This document shows positions 16,445 to 24,324 of a stretch of 39,077 bases of DNA, one piece after another. This stretch comes from JADCGM01 sp943368345 (GTDB taxonomy: Bacteria; Pseudomonadota; Alphaproteobacteria; Sphingomonadales; Sphingomonadaceae), in the NCBI GenBank assembly GCA_943368345.1, contig CALRKY020000027.1:1-39077 (forward strand). The letters are read 5' to 3'. The notes below the pieces were generated by a model. That model saw only the letters and a list, made by a program, of their open reading frames with translations. It searched no databases and was not told the origin of the DNA. The first letter of the stretch is position 1. Each line of letters begins with the position of its first letter. Both the position numbers and the translations under genes were made by a program.

Positions 16445-17118
16445 TGCAGATTACACCCGCAGATCATGACCGCATTTCGGCTGCGATTGCCGACGCGGAA
16501 ACCCGGACGTCGGGAGAGATTTTCACCGTCGTCGAAACCCAGCCGACCGCCTATCCGCAAACCGCTTTCACGCTCGCCGTGCTGCTGGCCTTTGTTCTGC
16601 CGTTTGCCGCCGTGTTGCTGGTTGGTCTCGATCCGCGTCAGGCGTTTGAAAGCGGTTGGTCGAGCGGGGATCCCGCAGTCGATATCGTCCGGGCCATCGA
16701 AGGCTATGCCGCCGTTCAGGCGTTGATCTTCGTGCTGACGCTGGGGCTGCTCAGCTGGACCCCGCTTGGGCGGAAACTGACGCCGCGCGCCATACGCCGC
16801 GACCGGGTTCACCGGGCGGCAATGGCGCAATTCCTGTCACGCGGCCTGCATGTCACGACGGCGCGCACCGGGGTGCTGCTGTTCCTGTCCCTGCCCGATC
16901 ACATCGCCGAAGTGATCGCCGATGAAGGCATTTATGCCAAAGTGGCCCCAGCGGTTTGGGATGAAAGCGTTGCTGCCCTGATCGCCGGGGCCAAACGCGG
17001 TGCGGTCGCCGATGGATTTGTCGCGGCCATCGGTATCGCGGGTGCGGTGCTGGCCGAACATTTCCCGCCATGTCCGGCCAACCCCAACGAACTGCCCGAC
17101 CGCTTGATCGAACTATAG
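16438..17118 (+). CDS. Second TPM-domain membrane protein
   Basis: A TPM-family protein of about 226 residues without a signal peptide. An N-terminal segment (SAAIADAETRTSGEIFTVVE) precedes two membrane helices at about 37-60 (FTLAVLLAFVLPFAAVLLVG) and 85-106. A C-terminal block resembles the TPM/YgcG repeat seen in paired LemA-linked proteins (GVLLFLSLPDHIAEVIADEG). ATG codons at 16438 and 16444 and a GTG at 16441 are all in frame. The G-rich run before them serves as the ribosome-binding site. It overlaps the end of the first TPM gene by one to seven bases and so is translated in the same unit. Confidence 0.88.
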   Translation: MVMQITPADHDRISAAIADAETRTSGEIFTVVETQPTAYPQTAFTLAVLLAFVLPFAAVLLVGLDPRQAFESGWSSGDPAVDIVRAIEGYAAVQALIFVLTLGLLSWTPLGRKLTPRAIRRDRVHRAAMAQFLSRGLHVTTARTGVLLFLSLPDHIAEVIADEGIYAKVAPAVWDESVAALIAGAKRGAVADGFVAAIGIAGAVLAEHFPPCPANPNELPDRLIEL

Positions 17119-17124
17119 GCCGGG

Positions 17125-17817
17125 TTATCGCAGATCGAAGACGAGCGCTTCGATCGGTGATATTGCGGTGATCAGCAGGTCAGTTTCCTCCCCGACTGCG
17201 ACGCCGTCTCCGGCGGCTATGGCGGTCTCGTTCAACGTCCCGCTGCCCTTGACCAGTTGCACCCAGGCCTTGCGGGTCTCGGCAAGTGGTACCGACAGGC
17301 TTGCACCCGCCGGGACAATGGCGCGCCATATCCGGATGTCCTGATGGATGGTCACCGCGCCGCCAGCTGGTGCCCCGATCAGGTCCAGTTGCGGCCCGCC
17401 GCTGAGCGGTGGCAGCGCAGCCTGCTGATAACCGGGAGCCAGTCCCTGCCTGCCCGGTTCGATCCAGATTTGCAGCAAATGCACCGGTTCGGTCTGGCTG
17501 GCGTTATACTCGCTGTGCCGGATGCCGGTGCCCGCCGACATGCGCTGGGCATCGCCCGGGTGGATGATGGCACCGGTGCCGGTTGAATCCTTGTGCTCCA
17601 GTGCCCCGTCCACAATGTAGGTCACGATTTCCATGTCGGCGTGGCCGTGGGTGGGAAAGCCGCCACCGGGGGCAATCCGGTCTTCGTTGATGACGCGCAG
17701 GTCACCAAAGCCCTGGAAGCGCGGGTCCTGATAGCCGCCAAAGGAAAAGCTGTGGCGGGCCGACAGCCAGCCATGTTCAGCCCGGCCCCGGTCCTCTGAT
17801 TTGCGAAGCATCAGCAT
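17125..17817 (-). CDS. Pirin-family protein
   Basis: A 230-residue bicupin. The N-terminal pirin domain has WLSARHSFSFGGYQDPRFQG, then GGGFPTHGHADMEIVTYIVD with metal-binding His residues, then GALEHKDSTG and AGTGIRHSEYN. The C-terminal cupin ends IEALVFDLR. E. coli YhhW and related pirins show quercetinase activity, but the physiological substrate is unclear. The ATG at 17817 has GAGGGA seven bases upstream. It lies one base after the wrbA stop (TGA-C-ATG), so the two are cotranscribed, suggesting a shared role in quinone or flavonoid stress. Confidence 0.93.
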   Translation of the reverse strand: MLMLRKSEDRGRAEHGWLSARHSFSFGGYQDPRFQGFGDLRVINEDRIAPGGGFPTHGHADMEIVTYIVDGALEHKDSTGTGAIIHPGDAQRMSAGTGIRHSEYNASQTEPVHLLQIWIEPGRQGLAPGYQQAALPPLSGGPQLDLIGAPAGGAVTIHQDIRIWRAIVPAGASLSVPLAETRKAWVQLVKGSGTLNETAIAAGDGVAVGEETDLLITAISPIEALVFDLR

Positions 17818-17818
17818 G

Positions 17819-18433
17819 TCAGTTCCCTCGCCCGCGCCGCAGTGCGGCGGCAGTTTCGGCGATATGGCGGCCCTGGAACCGCGCCCCGGCCAGCTCGTTC
17901 TCGCTTGGCTGCCGCGAGCCATCGCCATTGGCAATGGTTGACGCGCCGTAGGGCGAGCCACCGGTGATGGCGCCATTGTCCATCTGTCCCTGGAAACTAT
18001 AGGGCAGGCCGGCAATCAGCATGCCGTGATGCAGCAGCACGATATGGGTCGACAGGATCGTCGATTCCTGCCCGCCATGCTGGGTGGCGGAAGAGGTGAA
18101 CACGCCACCAACCTTGCCGACCAGCGCGCCCTTGGCCCAAAGGCCGCCGGTTGCATCGAGGAAGGATTTCATCTGTGCAGCCATGTTGCCGAACCGGGTC
18201 GGGGTGCCGATGATGATCGCGTCATAGTCCGGCAGCTCTGCGGTTGTCGCGATGTCGGCGGGCTGATCCACCTTGTAGTGACCAGCAGCAGCGATTGCGG
18301 CGGGGACGGTTTCCGGCACCCGCTTGACGGCAACCTCCACCCCCGGAACGGCGGCGGCCCCTTCGGCGATGGCCTTGGCCATCGTCTCGATATGGCCGTA
18401 GCTGGAGTAATAGAGAACAAGCACCTTGGTCAT
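17819..18433 (-). CDS. wrbA: NAD(P)H:quinone oxidoreductase, type IV (WrbA)
   Basis: A 204-residue flavodoxin-like FMN enzyme reducing quinones by two electrons, avoiding semiquinone radicals. The FMN phosphate loop is YYSSYGHIETMAKAIAEGA (about 8-26). IIIGTPTRFGNMAAQMKSFL and GKVGGVFTSSATQHGGQEST are the other FMN and active-site segments, and MLIAGLPYSFQGQ and GGSPYGASTI follow. All are diagnostic of WrbA. The ATG at 18433 has GGAGA upstream. It is divergent from a LysR regulator across about 94 bp and is followed directly by a pirin gene. Confidence 0.95.
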   Translation of the reverse strand: MTKVLVLYYSSYGHIETMAKAIAEGAAAVPGVEVAVKRVPETVPAAIAAAGHYKVDQPADIATTAELPDYDAIIIGTPTRFGNMAAQMKSFLDATGGLWAKGALVGKVGGVFTSSATQHGGQESTILSTHIVLLHHGMLIAGLPYSFQGQMDNGAITGGSPYGASTIANGDGSRQPSENELAGARFQGRHIAETAAALRRGRGN

Positions 18434-18527
18434 GTGAATCTCCGTAGTTCGTTCAGTCCGTTATGGTTGTTGCAAACCGGAGGATAAAGACGCCATATTG
18501 CGAAATACTGTTGCAGAATTGGCGACA
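18434..18527. promoter_or_regulatory. Divergent wrbA/lysR promoter region
   Basis: This 94-bp spacer must hold the promoters of both genes. It contains A+T-richer patches, and ATTGCG and TTGCAGAAT near 18497-18520 might form part of a LysR box. No perfect T-N11-A inverted repeat is evident, so no operator is claimed. Confidence 0.4.
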
Positions 18528-19460
18528 ATGATGACCGATCGTGTGGAGGATATGGCGGCCTTCGCGGCAGTGGCGCAGGCTGGCGGGTTCACTGCGGCGG
18601 CAACACGGCTGGACGTTTCCAAGTCACGGCTGTCGCGTCAGGTATCGGCGCTGGAGGCGCGGCTTGGTGTCCGCCTGTTGCACCGCACCACCCGGGCGAC
18701 CTCTTTGACCGATGCAGGCGCAGCCTATCTGGCGCATGCCACGCGCCTGCTGGAGGATATGGCGGAGGCAGAGGATGCGGTTCGTTCGCTGGGCGGTGCC
18801 TTGGCGGGCACGATCCGGATTGCGGCGCCGCTGACCTTTGGCATCGATCATGTCGCCCCGGCGGTGCAGCGGTTCATGGCGGCACACCCGGCCGTCCTTG
18901 TTGATGCAAGCTTTGATGACCGGCGGGTTGACCTGGTCGCAGGCGGGTTTGACCTTGCCATCCGTATGGGGCCGCGCATGGCGGATTCCGGATTGGTGGT
19001 GCGGACTTTGGCCGACCTGCGGACGGCGATTGTTGGAGCGCCGTTCCTGCTGGACAGCGTCGGTCGGCCCGAACGGCTCGATGATCTCGCGAAATTTCCC
19101 TGCCTCGTTTACGCCAACCGCCCTGCTGATGACCAATGGCGGTTCGAAACAGCCGATGGTCCACGGGTGGTTCGTGGTCCGGAGCGGCTGCGCGCCGACA
19201 ATGGCACGGTGCTGGCGGAGGCAGCCGCCGCCGGATTCGGCCTGACGGTGTTACCGATCTTCATCGTCGGCCCGTTGATCTGTAGTGGGCGACTTGAGAT
19301 CATCCTGCCGGGCCAACTACTGCCACGCGTCGAAATGCGGCTGGTACATCCGCCTGGTCGCCAGCGCTCCACCAAAGTCCGGGCGCTGGCCGATCATCTG
19401 GCGGCGGCCTTCCGCGGCGCACCGTGGGAACGCGATGTGCCGCTGCTGCCCTATCCGTAG
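18528..19460 (+). CDS. LysR-family transcriptional regulator
   Basis: About 310 residues. The N-terminal winged helix-turn-helix is clear: AFAAVAQAGGFTAAATRLDV, SKSRLSRQVSALEARLGVRL and LHRTTRATSLTDAG. An effector-binding domain follows (GTIRIAAPLTFGIDHVAPAV). It belongs to the large group that includes DsdC/CrgA-like regulators. The ATG at 18528 is chosen, though ATG 18531 is equally possible and no strong ribosome-binding site marks either. It is divergent from wrbA-pirin, the standard arrangement for a LysR regulator and its target. Its 3' end overlaps the acyl-CoA ligase gene by 10 bp (19451-19460). Confidence 0.92.
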   Translation: MMTDRVEDMAAFAAVAQAGGFTAAATRLDVSKSRLSRQVSALEARLGVRLLHRTTRATSLTDAGAAYLAHATRLLEDMAEAEDAVRSLGGALAGTIRIAAPLTFGIDHVAPAVQRFMAAHPAVLVDASFDDRRVDLVAGGFDLAIRMGPRMADSGLVVRTLADLRTAIVGAPFLLDSVGRPERLDDLAKFPCLVYANRPADDQWRFETADGPRVVRGPERLRADNGTVLAEAAAAGFGLTVLPIFIVGPLICSGRLEIILPGQLLPRVEMRLVHPPGRQRSTKVRALADHLAAAFRGAPWERDVPLLPYP

Positions 19461-21250
19461 AGCGCGTTCAGCCGGTCACCGTAGAGTTGCTTCAACACGT
19501 GGCGACGGATTTTGAGCGACGGGGTCATCTGTTCATTCTCAACGGTAAAGGCGGCATCGGCGAGGATGACCCGCCGGACCTTTTCGACCGCCGACAGTTG
19601 AGTGTTGACCCGATCAACCGCCGCGTTCACCGCCCGGATGAAGTCCGGCATGCCTTTCAGCACGGCAAGATCGGTCGGGAAACCCTTTTCGGTGGCCCAT
19701 TCATGCGCCCATTCGGGGTCCGGGACGACCAGGCCGACCAGGTGCGGGCGCTTGTCGCCCACCACCATTGCCTGCAGAATTTCGGGTTGCAGGGTCAGCA
19801 TTCCCTCCACCCGCTGCGGCGCGACATTGTCGCCCTTGTCGTTGACGATGATGTCCTTCTTGCGGTCGGTAATGACGATATGGCCGTCCTCGTCCAGATG
19901 GCCGATATCGCCGGTCAGCAGCCAGCCCTCGGCGTCGAGCACCCGGGCAGATTCGGCTTCATTCTGCCAATAGCCCTGCATGACCAGTTCACCGCGCACG
20001 CAGATTTCACCGTCGGCGGCAATCCGGACCTCCACGCCTTTCAGTGGCGGACCAACCGTGTGCATCTTGATGCGGCGGCTGGGGCGATTGCAGGAAATGA
20101 CCGGCCCAGACTCGGTCTGGCCATAGCCTTGCAGCAGGATGATGTTGAGCGAGGCGAAGAAGATGCCGACTTCCGGGTTAAGCGGCGCGCCGCCCGCCAC
20201 CATTGCCTTCAACCGGCCCCCAAGCCGCCCTTGGACCTTTTTGCGGATCGTCGCGTCGAGCACCAGGTCGAGCGGTTTGTCCCAGAACGGCAGGTTGCCG
20301 CCGCGATTGTAGCGTTTGGCACCCAGTTTGAGGGCCTGATTGAGCAAGGTGACCGCCGCGCCGCCCTGCTTTTCGATGGCCTTCTGCATCCGCTGTTTCA
20401 GCAGTTCGAACAGGCGCGGCACCACGACCATCAGCGTCGGCTGCACCTCCTCGATATTCGCTGCGAGCTTGTCGAGACCTTCGGAATAATAGATTTCGCC
20501 GCCCATCGCGATTGGCAGGAACTGTCCGCCGGTATGTTCATAGGCGTGGCTGAGCGGCAGAAAGGACAGGAAAACCTCGCTGTCGACCTTGGGGAAATCA
20601 TGGTCGAGTACATCGACGCAGCCCGCCAAATTGAGCAGGATCGCCCCGTGATGCTGCCGAACCCCGCGCGGTGCGCCGCCGGTCCCGGATGTGTAGATGA
20701 GGCAGGCAAGGTCGGACCGTTGCATCGTCGCTGCTGCCCTGACCGCTGCGACATCGCCGGGGTGGGCGGCGAGCAGCGCATCCCATTGCAGCAACTGTGC
20801 GCCCGACGACTGGCCAACCCGCAGATTTTCCATACCGATGACGGTGCGGCAGGTGCTGGACCGATAGACGGCGGGCAGCAGGGTTTTCGCCAGCTTCGCT
20901 GTCGAGACGATCACCGCCTTTGCCCCGGAATTCTCCAGGATGTGGATATGGTCCCGTTCGGTGTTGGTGATGTAGGTCGGAACCGTCACCGCACCCGCCG
21001 CCATGATCGCCAGATCGGCGATGCACCATTCCGGGCGGTTTTCCGACACCAGCGCGACCCGGTCGCCGGACTGGATACCCTGTGCCTTCAGCGCCGCCGC
21101 AAGGCTTGCAACCTGCCGCGCCGATTCAAGCCATGAAATTGACTGCCAATGCCGTTCGACCTTGCGCCACAGGAAGGGCTTGTCGCCCCGTGCCTCGGCC
21201 TGATCGAAGAACATCGTGACGAGGTTTGGCCACGTCTCCGCTGTCCCCAT
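19451..21250 (-). CDS. AMP-dependent long-chain acyl-CoA synthetase
   Basis: A 599-residue adenylate-forming ligase, likely activating fatty acids to acyl-CoA in the cytoplasm or at the membrane. The P-loop is LIYTSGTGGAPRGV. The linker block is VAGGAPLNPEVGIFFASLNI followed by LQGYGQTESGPVIS. The hinge region includes GWLLTGDIGHLDEDGHIVIT and DRKKDIIVNDKGDNVAPQRV. The C-terminal catalytic Lys is probably the one in TPSLKIRRHVL. The ATG at 21250 has GGGGAGGA five bases upstream, better than a longer frame beginning at 21322. The family is close to FAA1/FadD15-type ligases. Chain-length preference cannot be read from the sequence. Confidence 0.93.
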   Translation of the reverse strand: MGTAETWPNLVTMFFDQAEARGDKPFLWRKVERHWQSISWLESARQVASLAAALKAQGIQSGDRVALVSENRPEWCIADLAIMAAGAVTVPTYITNTERDHIHILENSGAKAVIVSTAKLAKTLLPAVYRSSTCRTVIGMENLRVGQSSGAQLLQWDALLAAHPGDVAAVRAAATMQRSDLACLIYTSGTGGAPRGVRQHHGAILLNLAGCVDVLDHDFPKVDSEVFLSFLPLSHAYEHTGGQFLPIAMGGEIYYSEGLDKLAANIEEVQPTLMVVVPRLFELLKQRMQKAIEKQGGAAVTLLNQALKLGAKRYNRGGNLPFWDKPLDLVLDATIRKKVQGRLGGRLKAMVAGGAPLNPEVGIFFASLNIILLQGYGQTESGPVISCNRPSRRIKMHTVGPPLKGVEVRIAADGEICVRGELVMQGYWQNEAESARVLDAEGWLLTGDIGHLDEDGHIVITDRKKDIIVNDKGDNVAPQRVEGMLTLQPEILQAMVVGDKRPHLVGLVVPDPEWAHEWATEKGFPTDLAVLKGMPDFIRAVNAAVDRVNTQLSAVEKVRRVILADAAFTVENEQMTPSLKIRRHVLKQLYGDRLNALYG

Positions 21251-21267
21251 ATTTTCCTCCCCCGCGA

Positions 21268-23013
21268 TTATTTTATCCCGACGACGACACCCTCGCTGCG
21301 CGGATCGGCGCCGCCGGTCCAACCACCAGCAACCGACTGTACGCCATTTGCCTTCAACGGAAAGCCTCCAACAATGACATTGTGACCCAGCGCCGTCAGG
21401 GCCGGAGCCATCGCTTCGAGAGCACTGCCTTTTTCAACCCGGACATCATTGCCCGTCCCCATGATCTGCGGCAGCGCAATCGCCTGCTGCAGCGTCAGCT
21501 TCCAATCGAGTACGCCGATCAGGGCCTTGGCGACCTGCGCAAGGATGGTCCCTCCACCTGCGGCCCCGACCGCCACCACCACCTTGCCGTCCGGACCGTA
21601 GACGATGGCGGGCGACATGGTGCTGCGCGGGCGCTTGCCTCCCTCCACCCGGTTGGCCGACGGCGTGCCGCCAACAGCGGGCACAAAGTTGAAATCGGTC
21701 AGCTCGTTATTGAGGGTATAGCCATCGACCATCAGGCCCGAGCCGAACACCGATTCGATGGTGGACGTCATCGACGCAACATTGCCGTCGGAATCAGCAA
21801 CCGCGAAGTCGGAGGTGCCGGCAACTTCGGTATCTGGAACCACCGCGAGTTTCGGTGCGGCGTCCGGATTGCCGGCGGCCACCGACGCCATCGCCTTGTC
21901 AGCGGAGATCAATGCCGAACGGCCCGCGAGATAGCTATCGCTGACCAGCCCCGTTGTCGGCACGGCGACAAAAGTCGGATCGGCTATAAACTGCGCCCGG
22001 TCGGCATAGGCCAGCCGCATCGATTCCGCGATCAGGTGCCAGGCGACAGGGGAGTCCTTGCCGAGCCCGGCAATATCAAAGCGTTCAATCTGTTTCAGGA
22101 CCGCAAACACCCCGACCCCGCCCGATGACGGTGGCGCCATGCCGCATACCCGGTAGACCCGATAAGACCCGCACACCGGTTGCCGGACTTCGACGCGGTA
22201 GGCGGCCATGTCCGCCTCCGTCAGCAGCGATGGATTCCTGGCCGCGCCGCGCGCCGCCGCAACCAGGCGTTTGCCGTAGGGGCCTTTGTAAAAAATGCGG
22301 GGGCCGTGCCGCGCAAGATCGGTGAGGGTCGCCGCCAGCGCTGGATTGCGAACCACCGTCCCGACCGCGAGGGCATCGCCATCCGGTCCATAGTATAAAG
22401 CCCGAGCAGTCGGATTTTCGGCCAAAAATGCCTCCCGACCTTCCAGGATCGTGCGCATCCGGGTGCTGATGGTGAAGCCGTCCCGCGCCAGGATGATCGC
22501 CGGTTCAAACAGCTGCGCCCACCGCAGTCTGCCGTGGCGGGCATGGACTTTGGCGGCGAGCGCCAGATTGCCGGGAACGCCGACGCTGCGCCCTCCGGGG
22601 ACAGCCTGTTGGATCGAAATGGGCTTGCCGTCGGCACCAAGCCAATAGTCAGGGGTGGCGGCTGCCGGAGCCTTCTCCCGCCCGTCATAGCTTGCCAAGC
22701 CTTTCCGGACGTCGTGGTAGAGCAGGAAGCCGCCACCGCCGATGCCGGAGGATTGGGGTTCAACCACGGTCAGCGCAATCATCACCGCCATCGCCGCATC
22801 CGCCGCCGATCCGCCCTGTGCCAAAATCCACCGGCCCGCCGCCGCCGCGCGCGGGTCTGCCGCAGATACCGCCGCGCGGTAGGTGTCCTGCGACGTGGCA
22901 GCGCCTGCGACCGGCGTTGAGCTGCCGTACAGGAATTGTTCGGGGGTTTTCTCCCGGCCAGTGGCGGCAGTGGCGAGCAGCGACAGGGCGGCGGCGGCAA
23001 TTAACTTGTTCAT
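21268..23013 (-). CDS. ggt: Gamma-glutamyltransferase
   Basis: A 581-residue Ntn-hydrolase, exported and self-cleaved in the known family, which releases gamma-glutamyl groups from glutathione. A signal peptide (NKLIAAAALSLLATAATG, about 2-19) is present. The large-subunit motifs are GGSAADAAMAVMIALTVVEP, GIGGGGFLLYHD, YDGREKAPAAATPDYW and PPSSGGVGVFAVL. The autoprocessing site is VAGTSDFAVADSDGN, with the Thr as expected nucleophile. Downstream are NNELTDF, MSPAIV and GAAGGGTI. In the well-studied enzymes the nucleophile is followed by Thr-His, here Ser-Asp. The ATG at 23013 gives the signal peptide; its ribosome-binding site is weak. Confidence 0.93.
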   Translation of the reverse strand: MNKLIAAAALSLLATAATGREKTPEQFLYGSSTPVAGAATSQDTYRAAVSAADPRAAAAGRWILAQGGSAADAAMAVMIALTVVEPQSSGIGGGGFLLYHDVRKGLASYDGREKAPAAATPDYWLGADGKPISIQQAVPGGRSVGVPGNLALAAKVHARHGRLRWAQLFEPAIILARDGFTISTRMRTILEGREAFLAENPTARALYYGPDGDALAVGTVVRNPALAATLTDLARHGPRIFYKGPYGKRLVAAARGAARNPSLLTEADMAAYRVEVRQPVCGSYRVYRVCGMAPPSSGGVGVFAVLKQIERFDIAGLGKDSPVAWHLIAESMRLAYADRAQFIADPTFVAVPTTGLVSDSYLAGRSALISADKAMASVAAGNPDAAPKLAVVPDTEVAGTSDFAVADSDGNVASMTSTIESVFGSGLMVDGYTLNNELTDFNFVPAVGGTPSANRVEGGKRPRSTMSPAIVYGPDGKVVVAVGAAGGGTILAQVAKALIGVLDWKLTLQQAIALPQIMGTGNDVRVEKGSALEAMAPALTALGHNVIVGGFPLKANGVQSVAGGWTGGADPRSEGVVVGIK

Positions 23014-23053
23014 GGCTGCATCATAGGCGCGGAAAACGCCCGTCGCCAAGCTG

Positions 23054-24091
23054 TCAGCTATCCAGACCAACGGCAGCGGCAATGCTCGCCAGTCCATCCC
23101 GGCGGAGCAGCGCCGCCAGTTCGGCATTGATCCGGGCGGGCAATCCGGGCCCGGCATAGGCGAGCGCGGTGTAGAGCTGCACAGCCGAAGCCCCGGCGCG
23201 GACCTTGGCATAGGCATCGGCGCCGGAACTGATTCCGCCGACCCCGATCAGCGGAACGCGGCCACCGGTTGCCCGGAATATCTGGCGCAGCATCTCAGTC
23301 GCGGGTGCAAACAACGGTTTGCCGGAAAGGCCACCGGTTTCGGTGCGACTGCTGCCGCGCAGGCTGTCGGGACGAGCAATCGTGGTGTTGGAAACGATCA
23401 GGCCGTCGATGCCGGAGGATGATGCCACCTCGGCAATGTCCGTGATGTCATCTCCGGTCAGGTCCGGGGCAATCTTGACGAACAGCGGCGGACCGTCGGC
23501 GCGGGCCTCCAGACAGCGCCCGACCAGTTCGGCCAGCGCGTCTTTCGACTGCAACGCCCGCAGACCCGGTGTGTTGGGGGAGGAGATGTTGATTGTCAGA
23601 TAATCCGCCACGTCGCGGACGGCAGCAACTCCCGCGACGTAGTCGGCAATCCGATCCTCGCTGTCCTTGTTGGCGCCGACATTGACGCCGACAATGCCCC
23701 GGCGCTTTCGGGCTTTCAGCCGAACAAGCGCGGCGGCCAAACCATGATTGTTGAAGCCGAGGCGGTTGATGACGGCACCGTCTTCCACCAGCCGGAACAT
23801 GCGCGGTTTAGGGTTGCCGGTTTGTGGCAGCGGCGTAATCGTACCGACTTCGGCAAAGCCGAATCCCATCCGTAGTACCGCATCCGGAACCTCGGCATTT
23901 TTGTCGAAACCGGCGGCCAAACCCAGCGGCGACGGCAGGGCCAGTCCGGCAACTTGCGTGGCAAGGATCGGATCCGGGCGCGGCGCGGGCGGCAATAGGC
24001 CGGTCTTCAATGCCCGGATGGTCAGGCCGTGCGCCGTCTCCGCGTCAAGCGTGAACAACAAAGGGCGGGCAAGGGCATAGGCAAAGGTCAT
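23054..24091 (-). CDS. pyrD: Dihydroorotate dehydrogenase (quinone), class 2
   Basis: Oxidises dihydroorotate to orotate in pyrimidine synthesis, passing electrons to the quinone pool at the inner membrane. The 345-residue length fits class 2. The N-terminal helix (FAYALARPLLFTLDAETAH) is the quinone/membrane-binding extension. LGLAAGFDKNAEVP, GTITPLPQTGNPKPR, VINRLGFNNHG and INISSPNTPGLRALQ with the catalytic Ser of class 2 follow. FVKIAPDLTG, SNTT and GVGGISSGADAY bind FMN. The ATG at 24091 begins MTFAYALARP, matching the family. The gene is on the minus strand about 40 bp upstream of ggt. Confidence 0.96.
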   Translation of the reverse strand: MTFAYALARPLLFTLDAETAHGLTIRALKTGLLPPAPRPDPILATQVAGLALPSPLGLAAGFDKNAEVPDAVLRMGFGFAEVGTITPLPQTGNPKPRMFRLVEDGAVINRLGFNNHGLAAALVRLKARKRRGIVGVNVGANKDSEDRIADYVAGVAAVRDVADYLTINISSPNTPGLRALQSKDALAELVGRCLEARADGPPLFVKIAPDLTGDDITDIAEVASSSGIDGLIVSNTTIARPDSLRGSSRTETGGLSGKPLFAPATEMLRQIFRATGGRVPLIGVGGISSGADAYAKVRAGASAVQLYTALAYAGPGLPARINAELAALLRRDGLASIAAAVGLDS

Positions 24092-24136
24092 GCGCGGCGC
24101 ATAGGGCAAACGAGGTCGGATTCCTACAATATCAGG

Positions 24137-24236
24137 GCCGATAATCTGTGCGAAACAAGCGGCGCGACCCAAGGGGCGGATTTATCCGCTCCCAAACTAG
24201 CGCCCGACCGGTTCACCCAACCGGTTGGGCGTTTTT
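24137..24236 (+). ncRNA. Candidate small RNA or mRNA leader ending in an intrinsic terminator
   Basis: No gene on the plus strand runs into this stretch, yet it ends in a strong plus-strand terminator (24201-24236). A second hairpin (24173-24193: GGG-GCGGAT, loop TT, ATCCGC-T-CCC with one bulged T) comes just before it. A TACAAT box at 24125-24130 could serve as a -10 element, but the -35 region is poor. The RNA would be about 100 nt; its 5' end is a guess. It could be a free sRNA or a terminated leader for the AraC-type gene at 24325. I do not recognise an RNA family. Confidence 0.4.
24201..24236 (+). terminator. Rho-independent terminator
   Basis: A 13-bp stem, CGCCCGACCGGTT (24201-24213) with AACCGGTTGGGCG (24219-24231), has one G-T wobble and a five-base loop. 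TTTTT (24232-24236) follows. On the minus strand no T-run follows the stem, so it acts on plus-strand transcripts. It is the clearest intrinsic terminator in the window. Confidence 0.85.
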
Positions 24237-24324
24237 GCATGCGGCATTTGACCGCTTCCCTTTGGCGCAACCCCGGCCTAGCCTAGCGCGTAGCTGTCGT
24301 GACAAGACAGGAAAGGGTCGCCCT

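Noticed and set aside
17818..18015. A longer pirin start extending into wrbA
   Set aside because: The added residues lack family resemblance and would overlap wrbA by almost 200 bp. The ATG at 17817 has its own ribosome-binding site.
19424..21136. A 570-codon open frame on the plus strand across the acyl-CoA ligase
   Set aside because: It is antisense to a gene with clear adenylate-forming motifs. Its translation is rich in Arg, His and Gln with no recognisable domain, as expected of a G+C-rich shadow frame.
24148..24324. A longer N-terminus for the AraC-type regulator
   Set aside because: It would run through the intrinsic terminator at 24201-24236, and the extra residues do not look like a domain.
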